DNA of 64,000 nucleotides from Cavia porcellus (taxonomy: Eukaryota; Chordata; Mammalia; Rodentia; Caviidae). Location of the stretch: contig NW_026947491.1 in the NCBI RefSeq assembly GCF_034190915.1, positions 25,360,101 to 25,424,100 on the forward strand, in the 5' to 3' direction. The notes beneath the pieces were generated by a model that saw only the letters and a program-made list of their open reading frames with translations, did not search any database and had not been told where the DNA came from. Below, piece after piece: positions 31,351 through 43,080 of this stretch. How positions within the stretch are numbered: the stretch's first letter is position 1; each line of letters starts with the position of its first letter. Both the position numbers and the translations under genes were made by a program.

Positions 31351-32430
31351 GTTTACCTTTTTAAAATTCAGACCTGTATTTTGGTTCCACTGTTGCAAAG
31401 ACCTAGAGCTTGTAGTTATGGTTGAAAATAAAATTAATAATATATCAACATAAAAGTTAAGAAAAGTTATTAAATGGCATATATATATGTGAAACAATGA
31501 ATTATTTTTAAAAGGGTATACAAATGGTCCTCCTTACCCTAGAGTGTGGTCTCTGACCCCAGTTGTAGCTGGTTGCTGTGAACCTCACTGGCCTCCTGGT
31601 GTTCGCCACGTGCCTCCCAGCAGAGCATACCTCCCTGCCTCTCTGCGGAGTTGCATTTTCACTGTGTACCCAGCTCACCAAGCTGATCCTGCCATGGGAA
31701 TTTATGCCCTTCTAAATAAGCAACCCATTACTCAGATCTTGTCTCTGGGAGCTCCTGACAGGTCTGTGACAGTTTCCAGGGTGTGGAGAAGTACCCTGAG
31801 TTAATTAGTCTCCTCTTCCCAACACTGTGGCTCCAGGCTTTTCCTCGGTGGCTGATTTTTCTTCCTGGAAGTTTTAAGAGCTCTCGCCTCTGGCCATCTT
31901 ATTCAGAACATTACAGTCAATGACTACTCTACTCAGTGTCTTAACATGTCCTGCCTAATGCTGTACTGTTTTTATGTTATCAAGAACTCCCTCTTCTTTC
32001 TTGTCCCTCTAAAGGGCTCTGGTCATCAAAGTTTACCAAGTTGCTGGGAATCTTTGATTCTTTGACTCTGGGGTCATTTTATGCCTCTCATGTAAGTAGT
32101 TGATGCTCCTGTGACACTAACATCCTTGTTATTTTAAGCCTTGATTCAGAGAGGGAAAGTTTTACACATAAAAATTTTTTATATGTTAGCGCTGCCTATC
32201 CCACAACCTTTTTGAAATCCTTGCCTAATGTGTTGCCAGCACTTTTGCATCCTTGCATAAGTAAGAAAAAGTAGGAAAGGAGGCTGGTAGTGTGAACGTT
32301 TCATATGTCTTATAAAACTCCTGATGTCCCAGAACTTACAGCATTTCCAGGTCATTCCAGGTACTTTGATGTTTTAGGTTTCCCAAAATACACCAGCAGG
32401 TACCTCCAGTACTCACCCAAATTATTTAAA
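31351..32430. other. Non-coding stretch, no gene seen
   Basis: Includes a GC-richer patch at about 31540-31800 with an 86-codon open frame lacking any recognisable domain. It might be part of an old LTR, but I cannot support that. Confidence 0.45.
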
Positions 32431-32630
32431 TTTTCTTTTGAGAAGAAGTTTACTGGGATTTGAACCCAAGGCCTTCTCACTGAGTTATATCTTTGGCCAT
32501 TTTTTATTTATCACTTTGACAAAAGGCCTTACTAATTTGTTCAATCACCTAGGTTGGACTTGAACTTGCAGTCCTCCTGCCTCAGGCTTGAAGAATACTA
32601 TAATTACAAGTGTGCACCACCGTACCCAAA
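32431..32630 (-). mobile_element. B1-ID dimer SINE, minus strand
   Basis: Antisense ID half ('tactgggatttgaacccaag', 'cactgagttatatctttggc'), then antisense B1 half ('cacctaggttggacttgaac', 'cagtcctcctgcctcagg', ending 'gtgtgcaccaccgtaccc'). The same order is seen at 20525-20728 and 59984-60162. Confidence 0.75.
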
Positions 32631-34085
32631 TAAACTTTTCATATCTTTCAGGAGAAATTTCTCCTGTCCTCCTATCAAAGGGCCACTCTGCACTTTTGTC
32701 TGCAGTTACTCAGTACTCTCAGATATTCACAGCAACTTTTAGGTCAAGCAAAAGAAACAAGTTCAGAGTGATTCTATAAAGAGATGAGGTTTTATTCCCA
32801 CTAGATATTTAAAGACTGAAAAATACAGACACATTTAAGAAATAGTTTTGCACTTTAGTAAAGCTGATTCCTATTAGGAACCTGGTTAAAATGTAGGAGG
32901 TTAGAATATTCTGGATAAATGTAGAAAAAGCTATTTTTTTTTTTTTACTTTAGAAAACAATAGATAAAAATGCACTGGAAGAAATGATAATGCAAAGAAG
33001 GGAGACCTCTATGTAGTGGGGTACATCATAGCAGCCTCTTCCTAGGAAGTGTTCATGTCCTCATCCTTATGTGGCAGGGTGGAGGCTCCAGCTCGATGGA
33101 AACAGAAACCATTCTGAAAAATGCAGGAACAAGCGGAGCAAGGAGCAGCAACCTTCACTGGAAACAGCAGGGATGAAACACCAGATACAGGGCTCACTCT
33201 TCTCCACTAACAGGTGCACTTCGTAAAACTTGCTAAGTTCCAAAAAAGCTGAAGGTCAGGTCAGAAAGGCTGAGGCGCTGCCTCAACTCATAGCGCTTCC
33301 AGCCCAAAGCCATTGCAGAGGAGTGAGTCCATAAAGCACACAGGACATACACTGTCCTGCTTACGATGTTCAAACCAGATGTGACCTGAAGTTTAAAGAA
33401 ATCTCACCTCCACCTCAGTTCCACTGGATCCTAAACAGGATGATGTGATTCCCTTTTCCCTGACTGTTGGCCAGAGGAAAGGGTTTGTTTACTCTCTTTA
33501 GAGAAAAGCAACTTACTCTGGTCTCTATGATTCCTTTAAATACAGTATTCCAACATAAATTACTATGAGATAGAACTCATAATATTCTCATAGGCAAGAG
33601 AAAAAGATGAAGTTTGTTTTACATTTATGGTTAATTTTCAGTTGATCAATATAAATAGCCTGTTTGAGTAGATGTTTGAGTTCACAGGCAAGCTCTTTAA
33701 AATAACTTACAAAAATAAACAAATAGCCTTTGCAAATATGCTAAAGCGGCTAGTGGATTTCTATAATGGCCAATGATATTTAACATTTTTTTCATATATT
33801 AATATATATGTTAATTTGATTTATGTATGTTAATGTGATTCATTTATACTAGTTTTTCTTAGTATTTTGAAAAGAAAGTTTTATGTGTTTTAAAGAAAAT
33901 CTTTTTTGTGTATGTCTTGTACTCTGAATAACTATTTTGAAGATGATACACAGTGTATTAACTGTTCTTATTCTCTTATTATTTTGTTAAGAAATTTTGT
34001 TGGACTTTTTCCTAAAATAAAAAGTTAAAAAAATTAAACAAAATGGATTCACTATACATATTTCAAAAGAGAAGAAACATTAAGA
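32631..34085. other. Non-coding stretch, no gene seen
   Basis: AT-rich. The part at about 33920-34025 resembles 19870-19960, with shared 'ttattattttgtt.agaaatttt' and 'cctaaaataa'-like ends, suggesting an unnamed old dispersed repeat. Confidence 0.45.
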
Positions 34086-34094
34086 AGATAATGA

Positions 34095-34244
34095 GGCTGG
34101 GTGTGGTGGCACATGCCTGTAATCCCAGCACTTGGGAGGCTGAGACAGGAGAATAGCCTCAAATTTGAGGCTATCCTTGGCTACATAGTGAGTTCAAGGC
34201 CAGCCTGGACTACACAGTAAGGTTTTGTTTCAAAAAGACCAAGG
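34095..34244 (+). mobile_element. B1 SINE with target duplication, plus strand
   Basis: Well-preserved B1: 'gtggtggcacatgcctgtaa', 'agcacttgggaggctgagac' and 'gttcaaggccagcctggac'. It is flanked by AGATAATGA at 34086-34094 and 34245-34253. An internal inverted pair, 'agcctcaaat' and 'atttgaggct' (near 34155-34175), is unusual for B1 and probably arose from local duplication. Confidence 0.92.
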
Positions 34245-35652
34245 AGATAATGAATCAGAAGGCTGTAAGGAGAGGGGAGAGTAGGAACCGTAGAGACTTT
34301 TCTGAAGAAAAGAGAACTGAGTAGAACAATAAACGGCAACCTTAGTTAGTATGAAACATTAAAAACTGAGCCCAGTTTGCACTTCATGAGACCCTTGGCT
34401 ATTTTTACAGGAAGCTGAAGGCTCAGAAAGGCAGGGAAACTCCCATTAACTAAAATTTCCAATTTCCTATGTGCTTGGTGGTCACAGAAGTCCACAACAA
34501 AAAATAACCTGTGAATCCAAAGACATAGTAACAGAAATTATCCCAGTGGAAGCAAGGAGAAAAGAAAGGAATGTAAGATAAAATGAAAGAGAACAAAGAG
34601 GCACAGGATAGAGTATAAAATAACCTAACATTTTTGTAATTGAAGTTCCAGAAAAAGAAAAGAATAGAACAGGAAAAATATTTGAACAGACACCATCAAG
34701 AATTTTACAAAGCTGATTTCAAAACTGTAAACTTTCTTATTTACAAGTACTAGGTAATTGTATCCATCAGTGTTGTTAAGGCCAGGTTTAATGCAGCACA
34801 TACAAATATCAAGCATTTATAAGGCTGGGTTTGCAGTGGCTGCCTGCAGGCCGAGTGTGGCAGGAGGGCTGTCTGCACTAGGGATCAGTCCCCAGTGGAG
34901 GCCTGGATCTCCGAGTGGGGTCCTGTGGATGTCACATGGGGAGGCTGAAGGTCTGTGCTGGAAGCTAGGAGACCAGTCCAAGGTGAAGGCGAAGGCTGCA
35001 ACTCCCTCCAAGAAACAAGCTATCCTTCCTTCTAGGCCTCCTTTTATCCATTCAGGTGTTGAGCTGCCCTAGGGCCAGTCTTCTGCCTTCAGTGAATTCC
35101 CTCAGCCGTGCCCACAACTCTGCTGACTCAGTTGCATGTTTCTCATCAAGTTGATGCATCAGTTAACTATCACAGTAATGCCAAGCAGGATAAGTACAAA
35201 GAACATGACACCTAAAAAGGTGGAAAGAAAAAGCTTAAGAGTGTCTAGAAAATGAAAAAGCTATATTCAGGGGAACCATTATAAGAATAATGGGTGTAAA
35301 ACAGTCAAAACCAAAAGAGAGTGCAATGGTATCTTTAAAATGCAGATATTAAAAAACTACCAGCTTAAAATTTTATACCAATAGTAGGTATTATTTTACT
35401 GGCCCCAGGTTTGTAGGAGTATTAAATATTCCAAAGCACTACAATAGTTCCTGATCCACAGTAATGAATGAAAAAATGCTCTTTTTACATAACGTAAAAA
35501 CTACAATTGGAATTGTAAATTGCCACAATTTCTTTTGAGAAAAAAATTCTAGAAGCAGATAAGGCAACATCAAATAGTGTGGTATAGCTGGTATCTGTTT
35601 TCTTCCTTGTACTTTTCTATAAGCAAAAACTGCTGCTGTTAGTAAAATGGGA

Positions 35653-35751
35653 GGAAGGGCCAGGCATGTAGCTCAGCAGTATAGCACCTGCCTGGCAAGC
35701 ACGAGGCCCTGGGTTCAATTCCTGGTACCAGAAATTAAATTAATTAATTAA
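35653..35751 (+). mobile_element. ID SINE with target duplication, plus strand
   Basis: Blocks are 'ccaggcatgtagctcagcag', 'cctgcctggcaagcacgagg' and 'cctgggttcaattcctggta', then an AATT-rich tail. TAAAATGGGA at 35643-35652 recurs at 35752-35761. It belongs to a different ID subfamily from the copies at 56-61 kb. Confidence 0.92.
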
Positions 35752-36094
35752 TAAAATGGGATGACTCTGAGAGAAACTACTCTCCAGGAGAGAGGTGACT
35801 GGTGAGGGTGGCACTGGGGTCCTCTACAAAGAAGCTCACACCACGTGCATGTGAAAATCTTCCCATAGCACTGCTTAATATATGGGTCATAACTAAGTAG
35901 GCAAAAAAAAAAAAAAAGGAAAGCGAATAATTAAAATTTGATCCAGTTTAAATCCCAAAAAACTCAAATTGGATAAATTTGCATAAATATGAGTAATTCT
36001 GCAAATACTTATGTCTGTGCGGAAATCAGCACTTTCAGTTTCCAAACACCTGAAGAAAGAAAATAATACATCTTTTGTTTTTCTTTATCCTAAA

Positions 36095-36108
36095 AGCTTT
36101 AGTGTTTC
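36095..36108 (+). repeat. 14-bp target-site duplication, left
   Basis: AGCTTTAGTGTTTC, identical to 37254-37267. Confidence 0.9.
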
Positions 36109-37253
36109 TTTTTCTTTTGTAATTTTATTTAAGGAGAAAAAGAAAAAAAAAAGCAGAAAAAGGGTACAAGTTATACAGAATTTCAGAAAAAAAAAACAGT
36201 AGGAAATCACTAGTTAATGGATTACATATTGTCATCTTACAAGTTACAAAATTAAAGCTTATATAGTGGACATTCAAACAGTGAGACCAAACAGTTCTGT
36301 TCAGTGATCGAACAAAACTCAGTAATATCATTGTCTATCTTATACACTTAGATATACATGCAGTTATACCATTTAGAGCACTTTCTTTTCCTCTCTTTTG
36401 TACAATAACTATTACTTTGGGTTTTATTGCTCCCACAGTTCTTATTATTTTTTTGGAAGAGAGTAAAACCAAATGTGACATAACAGAACAGAGTCGGTCA
36501 AATCAAAAGGGTGGACATAATAGATAATATAAAAACATAATACAAGGTGATCAACAGTGGTTACCATGATGCCTCCCATTATCTCTAATAGAAATGCCTA
36601 TATCATCAGTTATAATAAAATTGAACAAAGAACAAAACATAACCAAAACATTGGAGATATTACAGGTCTTCAAAAGTAGATAACAGTCAACCAGAATGGG
36701 CGTCATAATGAATCCCACTATCTTCACAGCTGTTGCCTATACTTTCGAACCTGGTACTATCAAGCAAAACAGAATAGAGGAACGTCAGTCTAAACAAGAT
36801 GGTGAGAGCAATACAGGGCTTCAAATCACGTTAATAGTAAATCAAAGTTGGTTACTATAATATATCCTGCTTTTTTAAATTTATTTTTCCCTTAATTAAA
36901 AAGATAAAAATAAAAAAATAATTAATGAAATGGAGATTGAGATAAAAGAGGGCATAACAACAAAACAGCTCAGATCAAAACATAACCATTTAAGCAAAAT
37001 AGTGTTTCACCACAAGATAATTCTGACATAAAAGTAGTTATCATATTGTCTCTTTCCTTGAAATCTTTGAGTATAACTTCGTATACTGTAGCATCAAATA
37101 TATCAAAACAAGTAAAACCATTCAAGAGAATGACAGTATTACAGGGTATTTAGGATCAACTAACAGAAAATGAACAATGGTTTCTGTATAATCTCCTTGT
37201 CTATAAAAGTTTTGTTTATACTATCACATATAATAAAATCCAATAAGATATAT
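36109..37253 (-). mobile_element. 5'-truncated HAL1-like element, minus strand
   Basis: A 1.15-kb copy containing only the 3' region of the family, collinear with about 46837-47990. The 3' end is at low coordinates, with an A/T-rich tail on the plus strand around 36109-36165. A 14-bp duplication flanks it. It carries no ORF1 or ORF2 sequence. It ends inside the module series, as expected for incomplete target-primed reverse transcription. Confidence 0.85.
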
Positions 37254-37267
37254 AGCTTTAGTGTTTC
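37254..37267 (+). repeat. 14-bp target-site duplication, right
   Basis: AGCTTTAGTGTTTC, identical to 36095-36108. Confidence 0.9.
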
Positions 37268-38350
37268 GAGTATTCAGATACAGAAAACTTCTTTTTAGAT
37301 GTTGAAAAACCAAATGAAAAAGAGAAGCACTCAAGTAAAATTTAGAAACCTAGAAGTCCAAAGCATTTAAGAGCAAATCTTTCATTGTGGCACTTACTAC
37401 ACATTACAAAACTGCAGAGTTTGAGCGAAGAGTGCTTGAAGCTCCTCACCCATGCATGTGATAAAGGATCAAAGAGAGCCAGGGAAGTCACAGTGCTAAG
37501 TAGAAATGGAGCTGAGGCGGGATCCAGGGCTTTGTGGACCTTAGTTTAGTTTTAATGTGCTTTGGCCTTGTCAGTCTTTCTGTACGGATTTCCCTGAATG
37601 GCTCTGTGCCAGCCTCTCTAATAGAAGATTTTCCTCACTAATGGATGTCAGTTGAAGATTTCCAGCAATATCAAAACTTTGTGGGACTATAATGGAAGGT
37701 AGAGACCAGTTTTTCCTCATAAATCAAAAGTTCTAGAAGCCCTGTGAGTAAAAGTCTTTGAGTACATGGGAAAGATTTTAATTTGCAGTAACCCAAAAGG
37801 GAGGTTGAATTTCTCATAAATGATGTGAGACATTTCTCTATTAATTTGATGGATGAACTTGACATTAGTATAGAGATGTATTGAGCTTAAAGTCAAAGAC
37901 ATTTTACTATTCATGTATAGTTCCTTCAGGAAAATAGTGATTTGCCTATTTCAAAAGTAAATTAAAAAAAGTATAATGATTCATATCAATGTACATTTCC
38001 TCCTCTACTCATTAATATTTTTTCTCTCTCATCACCTCCATTTCCTAATTAAAGTTTCTGGAATCTGATGGGTACATTATCAGAACTATGTGATTGCCTT
38101 CAAGTGGAAAAATACAAATATCATGACTTTTTAATTCTTCTCTCCTAGTATGAATATTTAAGCTGAACTGTAATTTAACTGATTCAATACCCCACATTTC
38201 ATTCCTATTTTTGTCTTTCCTGTTTGTCAAATGATTTTAAACACTTTCTAAATAGCCTATGTCATATCAGTTTTCTACTTCTATTTAATCCTGCAGCCAG
38301 GCATGATTCTAGATGTTTAAGACTTACTATTATTATTGTTATTGTTATTA
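37268..38350. other. Non-coding stretch, no gene seen
   Basis: No domain-bearing reading frame; a short (ATT)n/(GTT)n run at about 38328-38350. Confidence 0.5.
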
Positions 38351-38355
38351 CCACC
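38351..38355 (+). repeat. 5-bp target-site duplication, left of solo LTR
   Basis: CCACC, repeated at 38970-38974. Confidence 0.7.
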
Positions 38356-38969
38356 TGTGGTGGATTAACTGCCAGCACCTTGTAACACCCAGCTGAACTG
38401 AATCAGCTGAACTGAATAGTGCTGGTTGTGGAAGGCCCACCTGAAAATTGTTGCCAACAGTATAAAAGGAAAACTGGAGGGAAAGATGGTGTGCTGTTGA
38501 TTCTCCTGGAGGCTTGTCACACGGGCTCTCCTGATGTGAACTCAGCTGTTCCCATGGTCTGAGGAGCTTGGGTCCTCAGTGTTGCTGAGGATTCCTGTGA
38601 TACTCTGTGGGGGATTCTGGTCCTCACCTTGAGCATCACTTCCTGGCTCCAGTGCACATCCTTCAGCCTGCTGGCACAGATTCTTCATCCTGCTGGCACA
38701 GACTTACTATCTTCCACCACTGCCCTTTGGGTCTTTCCAGTGCAGGTCCTTGACATAAACTTTCATAAGACATTGTCATAGGCTCTAGGCCTCCAACTGA
38801 ACTGGTGAAGGACATTACCATGGGATCCAGGCCCTCAAATGGATTCTTTGGGTCTCTAGAGTGTGGACAGATCTCCTGCACTCTTCCGCATTTGACATTT
38901 TAGGTGAATATTATAAAATCTGTAAATTGTGTATCCCATATTAAATTTATTCCCTTTCAAACCGTGACA
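38356..38969 (+). mobile_element. Putative solo LTR of an endogenous retrovirus, plus strand
   Basis: 614 bp starting TGTGGTGG and ending GTGACA, so it has TG...CA ends, and it is flanked by the 5-bp repeat CCACC. A TATA box (TATAAAAGG, about 38461-38469) lies in the first third. An ATTAAA polyadenylation-type signal is near 38938-38943. No internal retroviral sequence is attached. A 5-bp duplication fits class III (ERVL/MaLR) elements among others. The family was not identified. An alternative is chance ends in an unrelated repeat. Confidence 0.65.
38461..38469 (+). promoter_or_regulatory. TATA box in putative solo LTR
   Basis: TATAAAAGG, about 105 bases from the LTR start. It may once have directed transcription to the right. 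Confidence 0.45.
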
Positions 38970-38974
38970 CCACC

Positions 38975-41900
38975 AATTCCAGAAAATATGTATGCATTGG
39001 AGCCAAACTGAGTTGACCTAATGAATGGTACAATTATGGCTGATGCCCAAGAAAGTATTGTAAAATTTTTGTTACTGCTTTTTCAGTCTTCATTCCTCAC
39101 CCTACTATCATAAGAAAGTGTTCTTTGAGCATCATGGACTCTTCAGGTCTTTTTGAATGTATCTCTATTGCCCTATGTAGAGAATTTATAAGATTTCAAT
39201 CATGGTATTTCAATTTTTTTATTATTAAAATGTTCTGATTAATACTTTTTTAAGTAGCAAAGAGGACTTATTCAAGGATGTTACAACAGGGGAGAGACAC
39301 TGAAATCAAATCTGAATTGGGTGAGTGGGGAGTAGGGAGAGCCAGAAGGGAGAAGGTGAAAAGTGACTAAGAAGGGGGCCCGATATCAAGGGGGATGTAG
39401 GAGAGAAGCTTGATTAGAGATCAGAGATGGGGAAGATTCTCAAGGAACTTGCTTGGCAGACCAAAACCAAGTTCAAGGCCAGGAAGGGCTTAGAGTATCT
39501 TGACTAAAGTTTAGTCAAGGAAAATATCTAAATCTGAGTTCCCTCATTTTAAAGGCCTAGTGAAGAATGTTGGGGGTTCTTCTGTGGCCCTGAAAATAAT
39601 TCATCATTATTCATCTTACCTTTATCAATGACCAGTACCAGCTCTCTTCATTTGAACAAAATCTTGTCGAAGAACCATACCTGGACAGGTTATTTCAAAG
39701 GAGATCTAGGGAGTCTGATCAACCTCAGGAGGATGGAAACACTGGTTATATTTGTATTATGCTTATTATTTGCTCAAGCTTGTCTGGAATCATTTACGTA
39801 AATTAATTCCTGTAGTCTTCCCTAGAGTCCTCTGAGAGAAGTCCTGTTATCTACATCTTGGGATTACAGACAGGGAGACATGGCTATTACATGGCTATTA
39901 CAAATGTGGTGCATAGGTGTGTCAGGATTGTGACTGAAACTTAAGCACCTTGAGTCTTGAGGTGGTATCTCAAGCAAGACACTGCTTTCCTGTGTCTAAA
40001 AAATCTTTTCTCTTCCCCCTCCCTAAGCAAGTGCCTAGAAGTGGGTAGAGAATAACAGGGACTGGAAGTATACTTTAGCACATTACATTTGGAACTCTAT
40101 TTCCAAAGCCTACTGGCATATTTAACAAAGCAGACCATCAGTAATTCCTGTTGTTGATTAAGTGACTGATTGAATGAACAGGATGACTGTGTATTCAGCC
40201 CCTGATTGCTAAAGAAATAAATGAAATTCTCTTTCCCAAACTTGGGTGTTCTGGGAAAGGCGCCAGTGTAGGGTCTGTGTTGCAATCCAATGATGATTGC
40301 AGGTGTCCACGGGAAACCTGGCCCATCAAATCTTCCAGGTACAAATTGTGGAGAGCTCACCTCCAGCCCAGGGATAGAACAGTGTGACGAGCTCTTCTTT
40401 TGGAGGTTCGGGAGCTCCCTGACGCAAGGCTGTGAGATGCTGTGAGAGCCAGACTCACTGCTCTTCAGATGTGATTTAAATTCCACCAGATTTCCTGCTC
40501 AGCTCTTATTCATTACCTTCTGGTGTTAGAGAATCTCCAAACCAGAGAAAGAAGACAAAAGGTAAGAGGAAAAACAGTGAATGGAGTCTTGTCTTCTTAA
40601 AGCTGTATTCTTTATGAAGTGACAAAAACTGAATCAGTCTTGGGGTGAGAGACTAGGCTTTTGTATCTCATTTACACTTTTCCTTGGTTGCCACTAGAGC
40701 TCAGCAGAACTCATTTATCTTGCGAAATCGATGACTAACTTTCTGTGAAACTGAATCAAGAAATCTGTAATGTTATATACTGGTTAAAAATGAGGACTTG
40801 AATACTTGGTTCACCGTGTGCTCTGAAGTCCAAGTCAAATAATTGTTGCAAGTTATTTAAGTGTTTGTATAATACCAGAACTGTAAAAGTTCACTATGAC
40901 TGTATGGCATGCCAGACTGAACCTTTTTTCTTACAGGGAACAAGGGTTGAGTGGAGGAGATAGTCCTTTCTAGTAGGATCTGACATTCACTTCTCCTGTG
41001 AGTACAAACATAACCATATGTCACTTTGGCATATCTGCTATTTATGGTCTAAGGTAATATATGTAGTCTAAGTCTTTGGCATATTTATAGTCTAAGGATT
41101 CCCACATGAGATTCAAACATAAAGGAGAAGGAAACTTGAGAGCTCCAGGAAAGAAAATCATTTTATTGAATTTGCCTAGAAAAATCAATTACAAAATGAA
41201 ATTTTAGTTTCATACTCAGGGTGAAATTATACATTCCAGCTTTGTTTGCCAGTAAATTGTTTTAGCTCTTTTTTATTAATTAATCAATTCCCAAAAAACT
41301 AAGAAAACTGATTGTTGTAATTCCCTTGGGTCTAGTAGAATTGGGTAAACATTTCACAATTCCAAAAGCATTTCATCTGTTTGGGTATTGTTTTGTTTTC
41401 TTTATCTGGCTTCTCCATGAGCCATGCTTAAAGCCTGTACGTAACAGATCAGTGACTTATGAAACTTAGCTCTGCTTTTAAAAGATATTGACAGCGTATT
41501 TAAATTTCAAAGTAGAATTAATGCAATAGTTTGAAAGATACTTGTTACACAAAGAGTCACCAAGTGAATACTAACTGCTTTCTGCACTATTTGGAGCCAA
41601 AGAGATATGAAAATAATGTGAACTGAGAAATATTAGGTTAACTTTGTAAGCAAGGATCTTTAGGACAAGTTGTTTAACTTCTTGGAAGCTCGGTTTTCTT
41701 ATCTGCACCAGTGATGCTTGCTTGCAAGGCTATAGTAAGGATTAAATGACAGCACTGACCAACAAGACTACTGCTACCATAGTAAGAGGAACGATTGCTT
41801 TTACTTTGAGTGTCAGGCCTTCTGCCAAGAGCTTTACCTATGTTATCTCATTTAATCAATGGAGATGAAAGTGCGTGCTCTTCACTCTAGCGAGTACTTC

Positions 41901-42125
41901 GCAAGAATCTTTCACATATGAGGAGACTACCTGCATCTGGAGACAGATCTTGGGTTGAAATTTTTGGTCTTACTCCTACTATCAGACTTTCACAAAGTAC
42001 TTATGGTCTCTGGGAAGAAGATTCTTATTGTTAGCTTATGGAGCTTTTTAGGGGTTATATGAGAAGATACATGAGGTATTGCAGAAATTGTGGAATGTTG
42101 ACATTGTTTGCAATATAGCAAGTGC
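38975..42125. other. Non-coding stretch, no gene seen
   Basis: The part at about 39230-39600 looks like an old LTR or internal repeat in antisense but was not identified. A 129-codon minus-strand frame at 40097-40486 has no recognisable domain and is not called. Confidence 0.45.
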
Positions 42126-42147
42126 TGGGCAAGTGTTTCTGATCCTT

Positions 42148-42186
42148 AGTATTTCTTAGTATTCCTTAGTATTTCTTAGTATTTCT
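42148..42186. repeat. Short tandem repeat, 10-bp unit
   Basis: About four copies of TTAGTATTTC with one variant (TTAGTATTCC). Confidence 0.8.
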
Positions 42187-42989
42187 TCTGTTGGATGATA
42201 TTGTATTAATAGGTTAGGTATCACTCTGATTTTATTGTATAGTTTCTCCTGTGAATTATTTTTGACTCATAGTAAAAGAATTTGGAGAAAGGGGTATAAG
42301 AAACCTTGTTTTCCAAATCTATGTCAAAACTTCTGCTCTTGCTTTATTAATTGAATAATATAGGATCTGAGAATCACCTTCAGACTTAATCTGTTGTACT
42401 TTCCACTTCTAATACTGAAAGCTCACAAAGTACTTTTGTGGGTAAAGTACCTTTAAGGAGTTCATTAAGAAAAAAAAAAAAATAAAAAGCGCGTGCAGAG
42501 TTGTTCTGGGGCAGAAAAAAAAGTTTAAGCTGTAGAAGTCTTTTCCAGACTATTTTGGAAAAATAAATCTATTTATTATGGTAAGTTAGTTCCAAAATGA
42601 AATTCTAACCCACCCAAATAATTTCAATTTAGTATTGTAGGGTTGTACTTTTTTATAATCTTCTGCCCATCTCATCAGAGAGTTTATGCTTTTTTTCATT
42701 TCACTCTGAAGTCTTGTTTCATTTGCATTCCAGTGTGGAGCCTGTGTATGGAGCCTCTGAATTCCCTTAGCCAAGGTGTCCCAATTCCTGATGATTATTC
42801 TACCTATTTTAGGGCAAACAGTGTTACTTTGGGAGGTGGTAGAGTATCATCAAAGTTCCCAGAGATGACATATTTGAGAGGACATAGAACACACCTAATA
42901 GAATTTGAAGACTTATTTTACTAAGATGTTTTAAAAATAAGAGTAGAGATTAAAATTCAAACCAAGTGTCCCTTTATCTCTTTCTAGGG

Positions 42990-43080
42990 GAATTTTTTTC
43001 TTTTTAACCTAGATTGAACTCTGGATCTCGCACTTGCCAGGTAGGCACTGTGCCATGGAACCATATCTCTGGCGCTCTAA
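42990..43080 (-). mobile_element. ID SINE, minus strand (diverged)
   Basis: Antisense ID: 'tttttctttttaacctagat', 'gaactctggatctcgcactt' and 'gccaggtaggcactgtgcca'. Flanks share 'aggggaatt/aggggatt', a possible weak duplication. Confidence 0.75.
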
